In this document: one piece after another, positions 48,995 to 59,794 of the stretch | Numbering within the stretch: the first letter of the stretch is position 1 | Layout of the letters: each line of letters begins with the position of its first letter | From: Branchiostoma lanceolatum | Lineage: Eukaryota; Chordata; Leptocardii; Amphioxiformes; Branchiostomatidae | Direction: 5' to 3' | Length of the DNA: 64,000 bases | Assembly (NCBI RefSeq): GCF_035083965.1 | Contig: NC_089722.1 | Location: forward strand, 40,223,958-40,287,957 | Notes under the pieces: model-generated | What the model was told of the DNA's origin: nothing | What the model saw: only the letters and a program-made list of their open reading frames with translations | Databases searched by the model: none | Position numbers and translations under genes: made by a program

Positions 48995-51900
48995 ACACAC
49001 ACGCGCGCAAAGAAAGAATTGCCGACTCACAAGCATCCAGCCTGCGGTGCAGCTCGTCCCGTACGCCTATGAGACCCACGATGTCGGTGTGCGCGCTGAT
49101 GGTGTAGCGGTAGGAGCTGTTGGTGGCAATGTTGTTCAGTTCGGTGCTGCTGATGCTGGAGCCCACTCCCACTGAGGCCAGGATCAGCCCGGCGTTCTTC
49201 GCGCTCTGGGCGGGACCGGTTACGTAGTCGTCTGTGGAATCAAACAATAAGACAAGAATGTTTCATTAGTCTAAATGCCACTTCGGCCACTTATAGCGGT
49301 TAGAAGCAGTACTCCAGTCAGCAGCTCTGACAGACACCGAAACGTCAGCAGGTGAGAGTTAGTTGCGTTAAAAGAATCTCTAACATCCTGTGTACCAGTC
49401 ACGTCCGATAGTATCCTGTAGTCGTCAACTCCCACGGCTGACCAGCTCCTCTGGTAAAACATTTCTCTATGCGACCAATTGATACTATTTTTCAGCCCGC
49501 TACGAGTTGCATGCAGCATATTCTTGTTATTTTTTGTACGTACATTTTATTATGTTCTCTCATAAAGGTAACAACAAGACGGTGATTAAGATCATTCATG
49601 ACAGAATTGTTCATTTTTCTATTCATCTATCCATGCAGCCATTGGCTGTTTCATTCATTCAATCAATCAACCAATCATTCATCAGTCCATTTATTCATTC
49701 ATTCATTCATTCGTCTTGTCATCCATTCATAGCTGTTCGTGAGTATGGGTTTGTCACTCACTCGAGGTTTTGTCCGTGATGACCACGAGGACCTTGGGGA
49801 TGCCGTTCCTCCAGGACAGGTAGTCGGTGACGTATTTAATGGCGCTGCCCGTCTTCGTGTGGGCTCCGTATCGACTCCAGGTCGGTATCCCGTCTATGGC
49901 AGAGGTTACCTGTAAAATTAATGTTATCAATCTATAATGATGTATATATACATTATAAAATGATCAGCCACTGTTATTACAGTAAAGGAAACCATCGGAA
50001 AACCTGGGAGGTACCAGGTTTCATTGAACTTTCTTCTTTAATGTTTTCAGCAAATATATACTTTTCTTCTATGTGAAAATGAACAAGAAACAATAAACAA
50101 AAATAAACAATACCTGCGCGTTGGTAAGGTGAGTCGGCAGATCAAAGTGGCTGTGCATGACTGACGTGTACTCGATGACCGCTACTCGGGCGGCCGTCTG
50201 GCTGACGTTGAGCGCGGCGACGACGCTCTTCATGAACGTCTTGACGTCGGCGTTGCTGACGGGCGAGCGAGGACGGGCGATCAGGAAGACCAGGTCCACC
50301 GCTTGGGTTGTAAACTCTGTGCAAAAAGTTGTCGGTTATACGAAGATAACAGTCGAAAACGTACGATGTCTAACCCTTATCATAACGCAAGGCTGGTACT
50401 ATATTTGGTTATAAGTACCAATTGTCTCGTTGCGAGATTCTTATACATCTAAACCATTTGAACACACCTCAAAACCATTTGAACATCTAAGTAGTGAAGA
50501 TTAGACTCACATGACAATACATAACATAAAACATGTCACTGCTTGACTTATAAACACTGTGAAAAAGTTGTCTGTAATAGGACGATAACAAGAAGAAAAA
50601 CTTTTGATTTTAAAGCCATCGTAAAGCTAGGAAGACTTTTTTTATTAGTACTAATCATTTTGCGAGATCTTAAACATCAACACTGTTTTTATCACCTGGC
50701 TGGTAGACATTCGAAATGCATTATACTGTATAACATAAAACCTGTCATTGTGAACCCAGACTCCTTTCTGTCAATCTTTTCTTTGTTTAGCCACGATATA
50801 TACTTCAGGTTGTACAAATCTAAGTCCTAGCCAAACATGTAACAGGTTCTTGAGTAGAACAAAAACAGTATCTTAGTGAATTTGTGCACTAACACTTACC
50901 CACACACGCTCCGGACCCCGTGTGACGGTACCCCGGCCCACAGGAGCAGTAGTACCCGCCAGCTACGTTGGTGCAGGTGCCGCTACAGCCGCCATTATTG
51001 GAACTGCACTCGTTGATGTCTGTAGAGATGTAAATATAGATCATCCATTGTCATCTTATCTACTAGTATACAAACTGATTTCATAGCATGTGGTAAAGAC
51101 ACAATTTAACATGGACAAGCTTATCGGTTAAACGTTATGCTAACAAAGATTACTAAGTATATATTTTTAAAGAATATGTAGTTTGAACATTCTGAAGCAT
51201 GCGTAGGGTTAACAAAAGTTATATTCCCATTAAACTACTCTTGATATGTAATGAAAACACTGTGTCATTAGTTTGTCGTATTGTCTTGAAGTATGTTATT
51301 TCGCAATGTAAATTGTTATCACTATTCTCCCTAACTTTGTTTATATCTTTGTATTGTGTTTTGTTACATCGGTATGTTTTGTTTATGTATGCCTACAGGA
51401 CATGTTGAAAATCGCCCTTGTGGCGATATGTTGTGCCTGAGAAAATAAAATGTAATAAAAACAAGATGACTGTGCATCCAGTAAAAAAACACTCACCAAC
51501 ACAAGTCCTGGAGCCTGAGAGACGGTACCCAGCCCTACAGGAACAGCGGTAACTCCCGGCACTGTTGGTGCAGACTTGGTTACAGCCGCCATTGCCGCTG
51601 CTGCACTCGTTCATGTCTGTAAAGATGTATGTCTTGGTTATTCTAGTCTAGTCTAAACAGATCTACCAATATCTGGGCTAAATAAACATTGTCAAGCAGA
51701 AGAAGAAGCAGACGGATTGACAGGTTTGTTCAAGTAGTGGCCGCGATGTTTTAAGGAAGGGAGGGAGAAATGAACACTTGAGGCCACTGCTAGCCCCCCG
51801 ACCGAAACACCTGCTTGGAGAATAGTGTTCACTTACCCACAAAATTCCTGGAGCCCGACAGGCTATGTCCGGTCCTACACCGGCAGTAGTAGCTCCCACG

Positions 51901-54900
51901 CGTGTTGTGAGAATAGCGTTTACTTACCCACACAACTCCTGGAGCCTGACAGGCTATATCCGGTCCTACACCGGCAGTAGTAGCTCCCATGCGTGTTGTG
52001 AGAATAGCGTTCACTTACCCACACAACTCCTGGAGCCTGACAAGCTGTATCCAGACCTACAGCGGCAGTAGTAGCTTCCATGCGTGTTGTGACAGGTGTG
52101 ACTACAACCACCGTTGCCGCTGCTGCATTCGTTTCGGTCTGTAGAAAATGACAATAATAAGTTTACTGCAGATTTATGATCGTAGGCTAGTTGCAAGTTG
52201 ACAACAGTTAATGACGATGCACAAACAGAAGATGAAACATAAGGCATACATTTGATACAAGAGAGAATATCAAACTACATTGCTAGTCTACAATACGCTT
52301 CTATGTCTACGATACTAAAATAATGAATACCAACATTACACGTGGTCGAGCATGGACAAGAATGTATTAGACTGTCTTATCATCAAGACGGGTCGAATGA
52401 AGTACCAAGAAGATGATTTGGAATAAATATGTGGGAATAGAATGACATCAGCCACTCATTAATACCAACATAATGACCACATTATGGTCAGAGAGAATAC
52501 AGATAGCTTTAGTTCACCTGCAGTGGCAAAGAAGGTCGATAAGGAGGAAAAAGACCTTTGTTTCCCACTCAGGCCTACACACATTGAAAAAAATCCGTAC
52601 ATAGCTTCTCAAGATATGCTGTAAGCACACAGCGTCCCAATCCTCGAGTTAACAGTTACTGAAGCAAGTTGATAGGTTTGTATGTTGCTTGAGTTACTGT
52701 TGTATTGCAGATATCATCGGGGGTAGACGATGAGAGACCAAAATATTAAAGAGGATAAAACATTAAAAAGCCTGTGTCGTGGAATGGGGGGGGGGGTCCG
52801 GGACCTGATGAATATTGTGTTATGCCATTGTCAAGGTCAATTTCATGCCCTGTATCTTGTATATGCCTGTCCCTGGTGATGGTCAGAGTCCTTTAGATGG
52901 AGTCGTTGAAGAACGTCTAACTGAATGTCTTAACCTTCATCGACGGGACTTCACAACCACACTAACAAAGTCCAGAGACAGTGAGAGCAGATCAGACGGA
53001 AAACCATGCAGCCCACGCTTACCACTCTCGCAGCATGTCCCCGTGTATCCCGCCCTGCACACACAGCGGCTGCCGGACACGTAGCCACTGTTGTAGCACC
53101 GTCTGTTACAGTTCTGGGTCTGCCTGCTCGGTCCACTACAGCCACTGCCGCCGCACTGAGCGCCGGCAGCAACGTATCTGGTGTTACATTGGAAAAAGAC
53201 AAGCCATTACCACAATGACACAGCGGGATAACCACTTACTACCACAATGATACCCTTGCCCACATATAATAATGAACAAGCCGCTAGGGGACCCAAACCT
53301 ACATCACTTACTCTCTGGCCCAAGAGCTATCTACCACTCAAAAGTCACCATGGTATCTCTTTAATACGAGATATCAAAACAAGAAGTTCTGCTGCAGTAC
53401 CGTAACAAGATGCTAGGGGCCCGAAATCTAATTATTTTCAGGTCTCATCAAGACCTACCTACATATCAAATATCAATACAATTCATTCAGCCCTTCTCGA
53501 GTCATACTGGTCTTCTACACACATACAAACATACATACATACATACATACATACATAAATACATACATACATACATACATACATACATACAAACGGTACC
53601 GAAAACACGTCTTGGTGAAAGTAATGAATGAATGAATGAATGAATGAATGAATGAATGAATGAATGAATGAATGAATGAACGAACGAACGAACGAACGAA
53701 CGAACGAACGAACGAACGAACGAACGAACGAATGAATGAATGAATGAATGAATGAATGAATGAATGAATGAAGACTTTTGTTGTACATAAGTCGACGAGA
53801 ATGCCTCGTGGCAGGGTGATGGCTTAACCTATGAACACTTGAAGTATGCTGGTGAAGTACTGTGGGCTAGACTAACGTACCTCTTTAACGCAATAAGGGA
53901 ATCAGAGCACATACCAGAGGCCTTCAAAAAGGGCCTCAAAGTTCCCTTACTGAAGCAGAACAAAACCAACAAAGCGGACTTGGACTCGCACCGCGGTATC
54001 ACCCTACTACCAGTCATATCTAAAGTCTGGGAATCACTACTCTTCAACAGACTGAAACCATGGCTTAAGTCGAGGGGGCTTCCTCATGAGCTACAGAGTG
54101 GAGGACAGCTAGGATGTAGCAACTTAACAACAGCCTACATGGTCCAAGAGATAGTAAACCACTATCAAGAGAGAAGTAGCACGGTCTACGGGTGCTTCTT
54201 AGACACCAAAAAAGCATACGACACAGTGTGGATAGATGGCATGTTGTACAAGATCTACAAGGCAGGTATCGACAGCAAACTCTGGCGTCTTCTCAGACAC
54301 ATGCATTTAGGCAGTAAGTTCTCCGTGCTGCTGGATGGGAGAGAGTCCAGGGAGTTTGAGACTACAAGGGGCGTAAACCAGGGTGGCATCCTGTCATTAA
54401 CTTGTTTCCTGTTAGCCAACAATGACATCCATGATGTGTTGCAAGTACAAGGAAGTGGTGTGTCCATAGGAGGGATGTACTGTGGTTCCCCAGCCCTTGC
54501 AGACGACATATGCCTATTGGCAGGAACAAGGAGAGGTTTACAAGGCATGATTGATACAATAGCTGACTATGGAAGAAGATGGAGATTTCAATTCGCTCCC
54601 AACAAAAGCCAATGCATCGTGTTCACACAAGGGAACCACAGGATGCATAGAATCAACACAGATCCTGAATGGGTGATGGGTGCATCAGAAATCCCAGAAG
54701 CACGCACGGTAACACACGTGGGAATACAACATTCGTCCAACACAACTTCAGCGGCAGCCATAGAGAGTGCCTGTAGAAAGGGGAAAGGGCGTATCAGTGC
54801 CATCTTGTCTACCGGTCTAGAAGGACACACCCCCAACCCACTGGTCACAAAAATACTTTACCACACAATCGTCATACCCAGTATGTTGCACGATTGCGAA

Positions 54901-56559
54901 TTATGGTACCCTACCCAGACAGACCTGATGAAGTTGGAGAGAGTTCACAGAGGAGGGGTGAAGCGTATGCAGAATATGCACCCACAGACAGGAACTAGAG
55001 AGAGCCTTGGTGCCCTGGGGATGCATACTCTGAAAGCCATCATGGACAAACACAAGCTGTGTTTCTTCGGTAGGCTTGCCAATCTCCCCTGTACTGCACT
55101 AGCCAAGAAAGTCTTCCTCTTCAGATTGTATTCGCACATACTGGCAAGGCCATGTCGCACAACAAGAGGTTTCATTAGCGACAGCTTCAGAGCAGCCGAA
55201 GATTACGGCCTAACAGAGTACCTAGAAAGATACTGGCAAACGGTAGAGTTCCCGACAAAAATGGAGTGGAAGCAAATAGTGAAGAGGGCAGTGAGTGCCA
55301 AGGAAGAGAGTGAATGGGTCTCATTACACAGTCACCAACCTAGATCCTTCAGAGTACACAGTACGAGCTCAGAACCCCACAAGCTGTGGTCACTTGCAAG
55401 GAAACATCCAAAGCACCAAAAGACTCTACAGAAACTAGTACATCTGAGTACAGCCCCGGTGAAACACAGCCCTAAGCAATGCCCTACATGTGACGCAACA
55501 ACAACAGATATAGTCGGACACTTGGTCTCTAGCTGTGTCACCTTTAACAACCTCAGAGACAGTTTAGCAGATGCAGCAACAGACAAGCTGGGCATCAGGG
55601 TGATGGCGTCCGTTCACCAACAGCCAGACGAAAGGTTTACGGAAATAATGCTGGGAGCAGATATTGTAGAAGATGAGATTGACCCTGTCATTTGGGAGGA
55701 CTACATGATAACTGTAGCTGGACTGCTGTATCCCCTAGCAACTTTAGCACTAAAGCATGTGGACTTTAGGAGATAAGGAAAGACCAACAAGCCAAAACGA
55801 AGGACAGTTCGCTCCGTACCGACTCTACTTCTAAAATACCAGTGTAGCAGCAGGAGTGTTCCAACATACAAGATGAAAGGGACATTGATGACTCATGGAC
55901 ACTTTTAAGTCTCAGTACAATGTATACAGGACTCTGATGATCCCTGTAAGAATATAAGGATTCAGTGCTAATGCGCACAACCGAAAATTTCCAATGATGA
56001 GTGATTCACTGAAATAACCAGTACCGAACTGACCGAAATCGTTTGTAACGATTAATGCTATCAAATGTTTTATTGAATCTTGTGTATATATGCAGAAAGT
56101 TATTATTTTATATTGTAACACCTGATAATGACTGTATATTCATGTATTTTATTAATGTGGCTCTCCTAACATGGAGGAATAAAGAAAGGAAAGGAAAGAG
56201 GAATGAATGAATGAATGAATGAACGAACGAACGAACGAACGAACGAACGAACGAACGAACGAATGAATGAATGAATGAATGAATGAATGAATGAAGACTT
56301 TTGTTGTACATAAGTCGACGAGAATGCCTCGTGGGAGGCGTGAAATGCACCTTTACGGTCTTACGTATACGTACCTTGTTCTGGACTGCGTCCCGTACGC
56401 TCCGCACGATCTAGAACAGCTAGACCAGCCGGACCAGCCGCTCCACTGGCAATGACGGAGGGGGCATCGCCTGCGTCGGCGGCGTCGCCATGAGTTCGTC
56501 CCGTCAGGCCACAGCATCAGAACGAGTACCAACACAACTAGGATGGTCCTGGGCAGCAT
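44553..56559 (-). CDS. Gene C: TSP1-EGF-vWA-ZP transmembrane protein
   Basis: Exons in order: 56375-56559, 53023-53177, 52019-52138, 51497-51616, 50900-51019, 50114-50316, 49762-49909, 49031-49231, 48374-48573, 47821-47978, 47117-47359, 46317-46479, 45427-45619, 44553-44857; phases agree (837 aa). Signal peptide 1-24, seven arginines 25-31, TSP1 plus a Cys cluster to 113, three calcium-binding-type EGF domains (114-233), vWA (about 236-415), and a ZP module (about 418-727) with the landmark LRNCWATP and DGCP motifs. A furin-type site RVRR lies at about 710-713 and an external hydrophobic patch ITISSGPIV at about 719. TM is about 742-763, and the tail has a PPPY motif. ZP modules polymerise after cleavage at such a site, so a secreted filament or matrix component is a reasonable inference. 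The vWA metal site looks degenerate (ARPRS where DxSxS is expected). Confidence 0.88.
45097..45181. repeat. Perfect hairpin, 34-bp arms and 17-nt loop, gene C last intron
   Basis: The left arm starts 'tagcctgggtgccatcctat' (45097-45130). The right arm (45148-45181) is its exact complement and ends 'atggcacccaggcta'. It lies in the intron between the last two exons of gene C. Probably a fold-back element; a hairpin RNA is possible if the intron is transcribed. Confidence 0.9.
46135..46392 (-). repeat. 86-bp tandem repeat spanning the end of gene C exon 12 and its splice donor
   Basis: The 3' part of exon 12, its gtaagt donor and the first intron bases occur three times, starting at 46135, 46221 and 46307. 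The copy joined to the full exon is the one at 46307. On the minus strand each extra copy is preceded by 'acttccctttag', which resembles a splice acceptor. Any intron between copies would be only 25 nt, so splicing between them is unlikely. Using a more distal donor shifts the frame and meets a stop. Confidence 0.85.
48138..48275 (+). repeat. (CA)n microsatellite, gene C intron
   Basis: Near-perfect CA dinucleotide array, interrupted downstream by 'cacagacaca' variants. Frames crossing it are low-complexity artefacts. Confidence 0.9.
48884..49005 (+). repeat. (CA)n/(CACACG)n microsatellite, gene C intron
   Basis: CA array with a run of 'cacacg' hexamers in the middle, ending about 25 nt from the donor of the gene C exon at 49031. 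Confidence 0.9.
51831..52110 (-). repeat. 91-bp tandem repeat spanning the end of an EGF exon and its donor
   Basis: The 3' half of gene C exon 3 (52019-52138), its gtaagt donor and about 20 nt of intron are repeated at 91-bp spacing: donors begin at 52018, 51927 and 51836. Extra copies encode [20 protein letters not shown] and a diverged version in which the final Cys is Phe. They have no acceptor, and 91 is not a multiple of three. They are therefore probably intronic relics that offer alternative donors. Confidence 0.85.
52139..53022. other. Gene C intron 2; no internal feature recognised
   Basis: Unique AT-rich sequence with a G9 run near 52789. No exon or element was recognised. Confidence 0.5.
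53627..53812 (-). repeat. Composite (AATG)n(AACG)n(AATG)n array and LINE 3' tail, left direct repeat
   Basis: The array is followed by 'aagacttttgttgtacataa' and 'gtcgacgagaatgcctcgtg'. The same composite recurs at 56202-56332. Read on the minus strand it looks like the 3' end and ATTC tail of an older LINE. An (ACAT)n array lies just upstream at 53522-53590. Confidence 0.8.
53813..56199 (+). mobile_element. 5'-truncated non-LTR retrotransposon in gene C intron 1 (antisense to gene C)
   Basis: The coding frame is open from the very left junction, and the element ends with an A-rich 'aataaagaaaggaaaggaaa' tail at about 56199. It is bracketed by direct copies of a composite microsatellite plus LINE tail. 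The uninterrupted frame suggests a recent insertion. Clade not assigned. Confidence 0.8.
53815..55776 (+). CDS. Reverse transcriptase of the non-LTR element (N-terminally truncated)
   Basis: About 650 residues are open without stop or frameshift. The frame enters directly from the truncation point with [15 protein letters not shown], a typical start of the RT core region; there is no genuine start codon. Motifs: [29 protein letters not shown] (catalytic Asp of motif A); [19 protein letters not shown] (motif C, LADD in place of the usual FADD). A C-terminal Cys-His cluster, [19 protein letters not shown], matches the zinc-finger-like end of such proteins. The endonuclease domain is missing, so this copy cannot move by itself. 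It is not a host gene. Confidence 0.88.
   Translation, partial: GDGLTYEHLKYAGEVLWARLTYLFNAIRESEHIPEAFKKGLKVPLLKQNKTNKADLDSHRGITLLPVISKVWESLLFNRLKPWLKSRGLPHELQSGGQLGCSNLTTAYMVQEIVNHYQERSSTVYGCFLDTKKAYDTVWIDGMLYKIYKAGIDSKLWRLLRHMHLGSKFSVLLDGRESREFETTRGVNQGGILSLTCFLLANNDIHDVLQVQGSGVSIGGMYCGSPALADDICLLAGTRRGLQGMIDTIADYGRRWRFQFAPNKSQCIVFTQGNHRMHRINTDPEWVMGASEIPEARTVTHVGIQHSSNTTSAAAIESACRKGKGRISAILSTGLEGHTPNPLVTKILYHTIVIPSMLHDCELWYPTQTDLMKLERVHRGGVKRMQNMHPQTGTRESLGALGMHTLKAIMDKHKLCFFGRLANLPCTALAKKVFLFRLYSHILARPCRTTRGFISDSFRAAEDYGLTEYLERYWQTVEFPTKMEWKQIVKRAVSAKEESEWVSLHSHQPRSFRVHSTSSEPHKLWSLARKHPKHQKTLQKLVHLSTAPVKHSPKQCPTCDATTTDIVGHLVSSCVTFNNLRDSLADAATDKLGIRVMASVHQQPDERFTEIMLGADIVEDEIDPVIWEDYMITVAGLLYPLATLALKHVDFRR
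56202..56332 (-). repeat. Right direct repeat flanking the retrotransposon
   Basis: Same (AATG)n(AACG)n(AATG)n order and the same 'gtcgacgagaatgcctcgtg' block as at 53627-53812, with fewer tetramer units. It ends where similarity to the left copy stops. Confidence 0.8.
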
Positions 56560-57039
56560 TGTAGTGACTGCGTACCTGAGTGGAGTAACGAAAGCATTTG
56601 TCTCTCAAAGTAGGAAATCTCATGGCTACAGGAGCGAGGTGGTCTTGTGTTAGGGTCTTAGACTTGGGACTTGGAGTCTACTGTTTCTGTGTTCGGATCC
56701 CTAGCAGACCCCAATGCTGTGCCCATGTGCACAACCTATTACCCCAATCAACGCAGGAGAAAATGAGTGCCTACCTTTAAGTTAGGGGCGTCCTCTTAAT
56801 TTAACGTTAAGGGGACCTTCTGTATCTTTGAATAACTTTTATGTCATTTCAGATAAAGCAATCTGTTTTAGAGACATTAAGATGGTGAATGGCATGTTAC
56901 TACACTTGATTATTATGTGGACTCAAAGTAGAATACTGGTTGTTCTTTATGTGACACTTATGGAGATCAAAATGAAATAAACAAGCAACAAACTTTAGGT
57001 AAAGATCTTTAGAGCTATGAGCCATATTTGCTAGAACTT

Positions 57040-57225
57040 AGGCTGCGACCGCTGAGCAACCAAAGACTTTACTTATCTTATAAATAAGAGTTCTATGGGT
57101 TTTGTTGCCTTTTAATCATAATCATACTCTTATATCTAACATTATATTGCAATTATGAAATCAAGGGTCACACAACTCCAGTTTGGTCGCTGTACGGTCG
57201 CTCAGCTATCGCCGTCTAGCAGAAA
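57040..57225. mobile_element. MITE, family with 'gcgaccaaa' ends (copy 2)
   Basis: The left end 'gctgcgaccgctgagcaacc' pairs with the right end 'ggtcgctgtacggtcgctca'. The AT-rich interior shares 'attatgaaatcaa' with the copy at 30178-30371. Confidence 0.65.
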
Positions 57226-57815
57226 GGGGGCATTGATAGCGTTTCAACACTGCTGTTTACAATTACTGTTATTCTGCCTGTCAAACTGCGTAGCCATTCT
57301 GTATCAGGGATACGTTGTCTTGTTCTCTATGGTTTGTTGTGAATAAACAATCCATCAGGAAACTTTATCTCCATGGTAACAGCTTTAACGTCACCCTTTT
57401 TCGTCGAAAGGACATTTTTCCAGGTAACAGCCACGGAATTTCTTATAACACCGTCTGAAGTGGTCGGATCGATTGCATGTGCTCACTGAAGCGTTGCTAC
57501 AGTCTCAATGCCCACCGTAACCTTATTCTCCCGACAATAAGGTCTATTACTTGGTGTTTGTTGTTTTAAGAAAGGCTGACGTTTTGACAACAGTGACCGT
57601 TACGCGACCATGTCAATAAAACACGTCACCCTTCTGTGGCCAATACCACGCTCCAGTGGTTGTAGGTGAACAACATGTTTTTCGCAGTACTCATCTTGTT
57701 TGGCATAGCCTTCTGTACGTGCAGACCTTTTTAGAGGGGGGCGTTGATTTGCGATGCTCAGCATGTGGAAGGTGTGCATAGGAGACAGGTTTTCCTTGCG
57801 TGAACACTGCACGAA

Positions 57816-57982
57816 ATGGCCTCAGATCCCGGCGGATTCGTACAGGGATTTTTCTGTATTTTAGGCGGATACTGACGGATACAGGCGGATCCAACGTAAC
57901 TAACGGATCCGACTAAATCCGCACGGGCTTTGGAATATTTTCGGAGGAATTCCTGTACGTATCCGCCGGGATCCGAGGCCAT
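57816..57982. mobile_element. Short palindromic element with 'ggatccg' repeats
   Basis: The ends are 'atggcctcagatcccggcgg' and the complement-like 'ccgccgggatccgaggccat'. Inverted repeats are about 38 bp. The interior has repeated 'ggcggatac' phrases. Non-coding. Confidence 0.65.
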
Positions 57983-58814
57983 GATATCATGATATGTATA
58001 TGCCGACCAGAGCTCTAGCGGTCCACGTCACGGTTTTTCAAAAGGTAGTTCATGTGGTAAGCAATCTTGATTTGTCACTTAAGCACTCTGCTTTTAAGTG
58101 GCAAACCTTACTCTAGTCTTGGCAAAGAATTTCAAGCGTGGTGATATTTGTGGTTCTTGGCGACCACCATCCAGTCGACAAAAGATTAAAAGCCGTAAGC
58201 GAACTTTCCGAAAACTATCTTAGTCTATCATTTTCCCTTCTTTACCATACCAAACGCATATCCTGGAGATTAGAAAGATCGCAGATTAAGGCGAGCTGCT
58301 AAAGGGGAGAAATGTTTGCCTGATGTTCGACACTTTTCGTCCAAGTTTAGAAAAGAAAATTATCATCAAATTCATTTATTTGCATCAGGCGCATGGTCCA
58401 TATCCAACAGACACCGATGCAGAAATCCATAAAACATACATAAACAATATACCAGTAAAACTCCTACCTATATTCTACCAATAACTAAGACATACCAGAT
58501 AAAATGTTGAAAAGTTGACGTAATGCCGCCAGAAAGTGCTATAGTAGTATGCATCGCAATGAACAAGTAAACTGGTGATATGACTGTCAGGCGACAGAAG
58601 GGCAAAAAACAAAAAAAGTTTGCCACGTTTAGTGTCGAAAGTGCATATTAAGCACTTACCGCTGTTGGCAAAGCGGCAACTTAGTTTAAATACAGAGTTA
58701 TCTATGAAGCGGCAGATCTATCTCATAATTCAGATGAAAATCCTTAACAACTAGCCACACAGAAACAAGCGGACTGAGAACATTGATTTTCAGAAGATAT
58801 TAAAAGTTACTCAC

Positions 58815-58931
58815 CCCTCTTAAAAACACCCGTCTGTGTTGTTCTTCGTACAGCACGCCTGGTCGAGTTGCGCACGGCTGGAAAATATAAAATGGTCTGT
58901 ACAGCTGCAGTAGCCAAGTCCCCGTTTTATA
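58815..58931 (-). promoter_or_regulatory. Putative TATA promoter and leader exon of gene C
   Basis: On the minus strand a TATAAAA box at 58931-58925 is followed about 110 nt later by a strong donor (gtgagt at 58814-58809). With a start near 58897 this gives a leader exon of roughly 80 nt, which could splice to the acceptor at 56575 just before the gene C ATG. Inference from signals; the exon itself carries no coding evidence. Confidence 0.4.
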
Positions 58932-59794
58932 CTGTTTGGTCTTCATTCTATCAACATGTTTTTTTCCTGTTTCTCGGTAAAAGGAAGTATTTTCCTTCCC
59001 ACTTCCAGTAAATTTTCATGACACCTGAGAGCACCTAAAAACCTCAAGACCTTTGAAATATTGTTTATTGCATTCTCTGGGCGTAAACGATACACTTGAC
59101 ACGAGGATGTACGACATAGGAGCGGTCGTGTTCAAAAAGGTGTTGACAAGTTACGGCCTGTTTTTATCGTGCGACTTTACCAGGAACCGGGCATGATCAC
59201 GTGATTATACGTCACGTTACCTTGACCCTTAGTCAGGCTACTATACTGGCATCGGGTGACGCAGGCTTGTTTTTCTTAAGTGGCGGGGAGCTATTACGGT
59301 GATTTAAGATTTAGGTGTGTTGTTACCTTAAAAAATGGAGGTGTTTTTCGTGTCACTGTCCGTCTGTGTGCCTGCCTGTCTGTGTCTGTCTGTTTGTGTT
59401 CCTGCAGATTTGTGCCCTGGCTTTACAAAGACCTGGCGATGTTTCCTTGACTAAGGAAGTTCCGGCCTTAAGTGACCTACTATTGTTAACCATAGTGACT
59501 TTTTTTATTCCGTTACTCTCTTTTGAAATACAAGCAAACAGTCAAGTAATTTCTGATGAAACCGTTGGACCCTAAGTGATCCATTGAATCTATTACCTGG
59601 CGCCTTGCTTTAGTCTCTATACCCACTGTATATTTAACCCAGCACGTCGGCAGAACGTAATGCGTATACGGCAATTAAACCTATCATATCTGCCGAGGCT
59701 CTTTCGTTCTCTTTGGTCATTGTTGCAGCAGAGTAACAGCCGTTGCATAAGAAATGTCTTTGGACACAACTAAATGAACCTATATACGAGATAT

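Larger units (their letters stand above)
56575..58814. other. Probable gene C leader intron, with two short palindromic elements
   Basis: Gene C's ATG is preceded 16 nt upstream by the acceptor cactcag, so a leader intron is expected here. It contains a MITE copy at 57040-57225 and a palindromic element at 57816-57982. No coding sequence is recognised. Confidence 0.45.

Noticed and set aside
48030-49107. Long frames across the CA arrays
   Set aside because: Low-complexity translation of microsatellites; only the parts overlapping gene C exons 8 and 9 are real, and those are annotated in gene C.
53483-53788. Ser-Phe-Ile-His repeat frame
   Set aside because: Direct product of the AATG/AACG tetranucleotide array.
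53815-55776. Host gene encoding a 645-residue protein
   Set aside because: The RT motifs, truncation and flanking direct repeats identify it as a retrotransposon.
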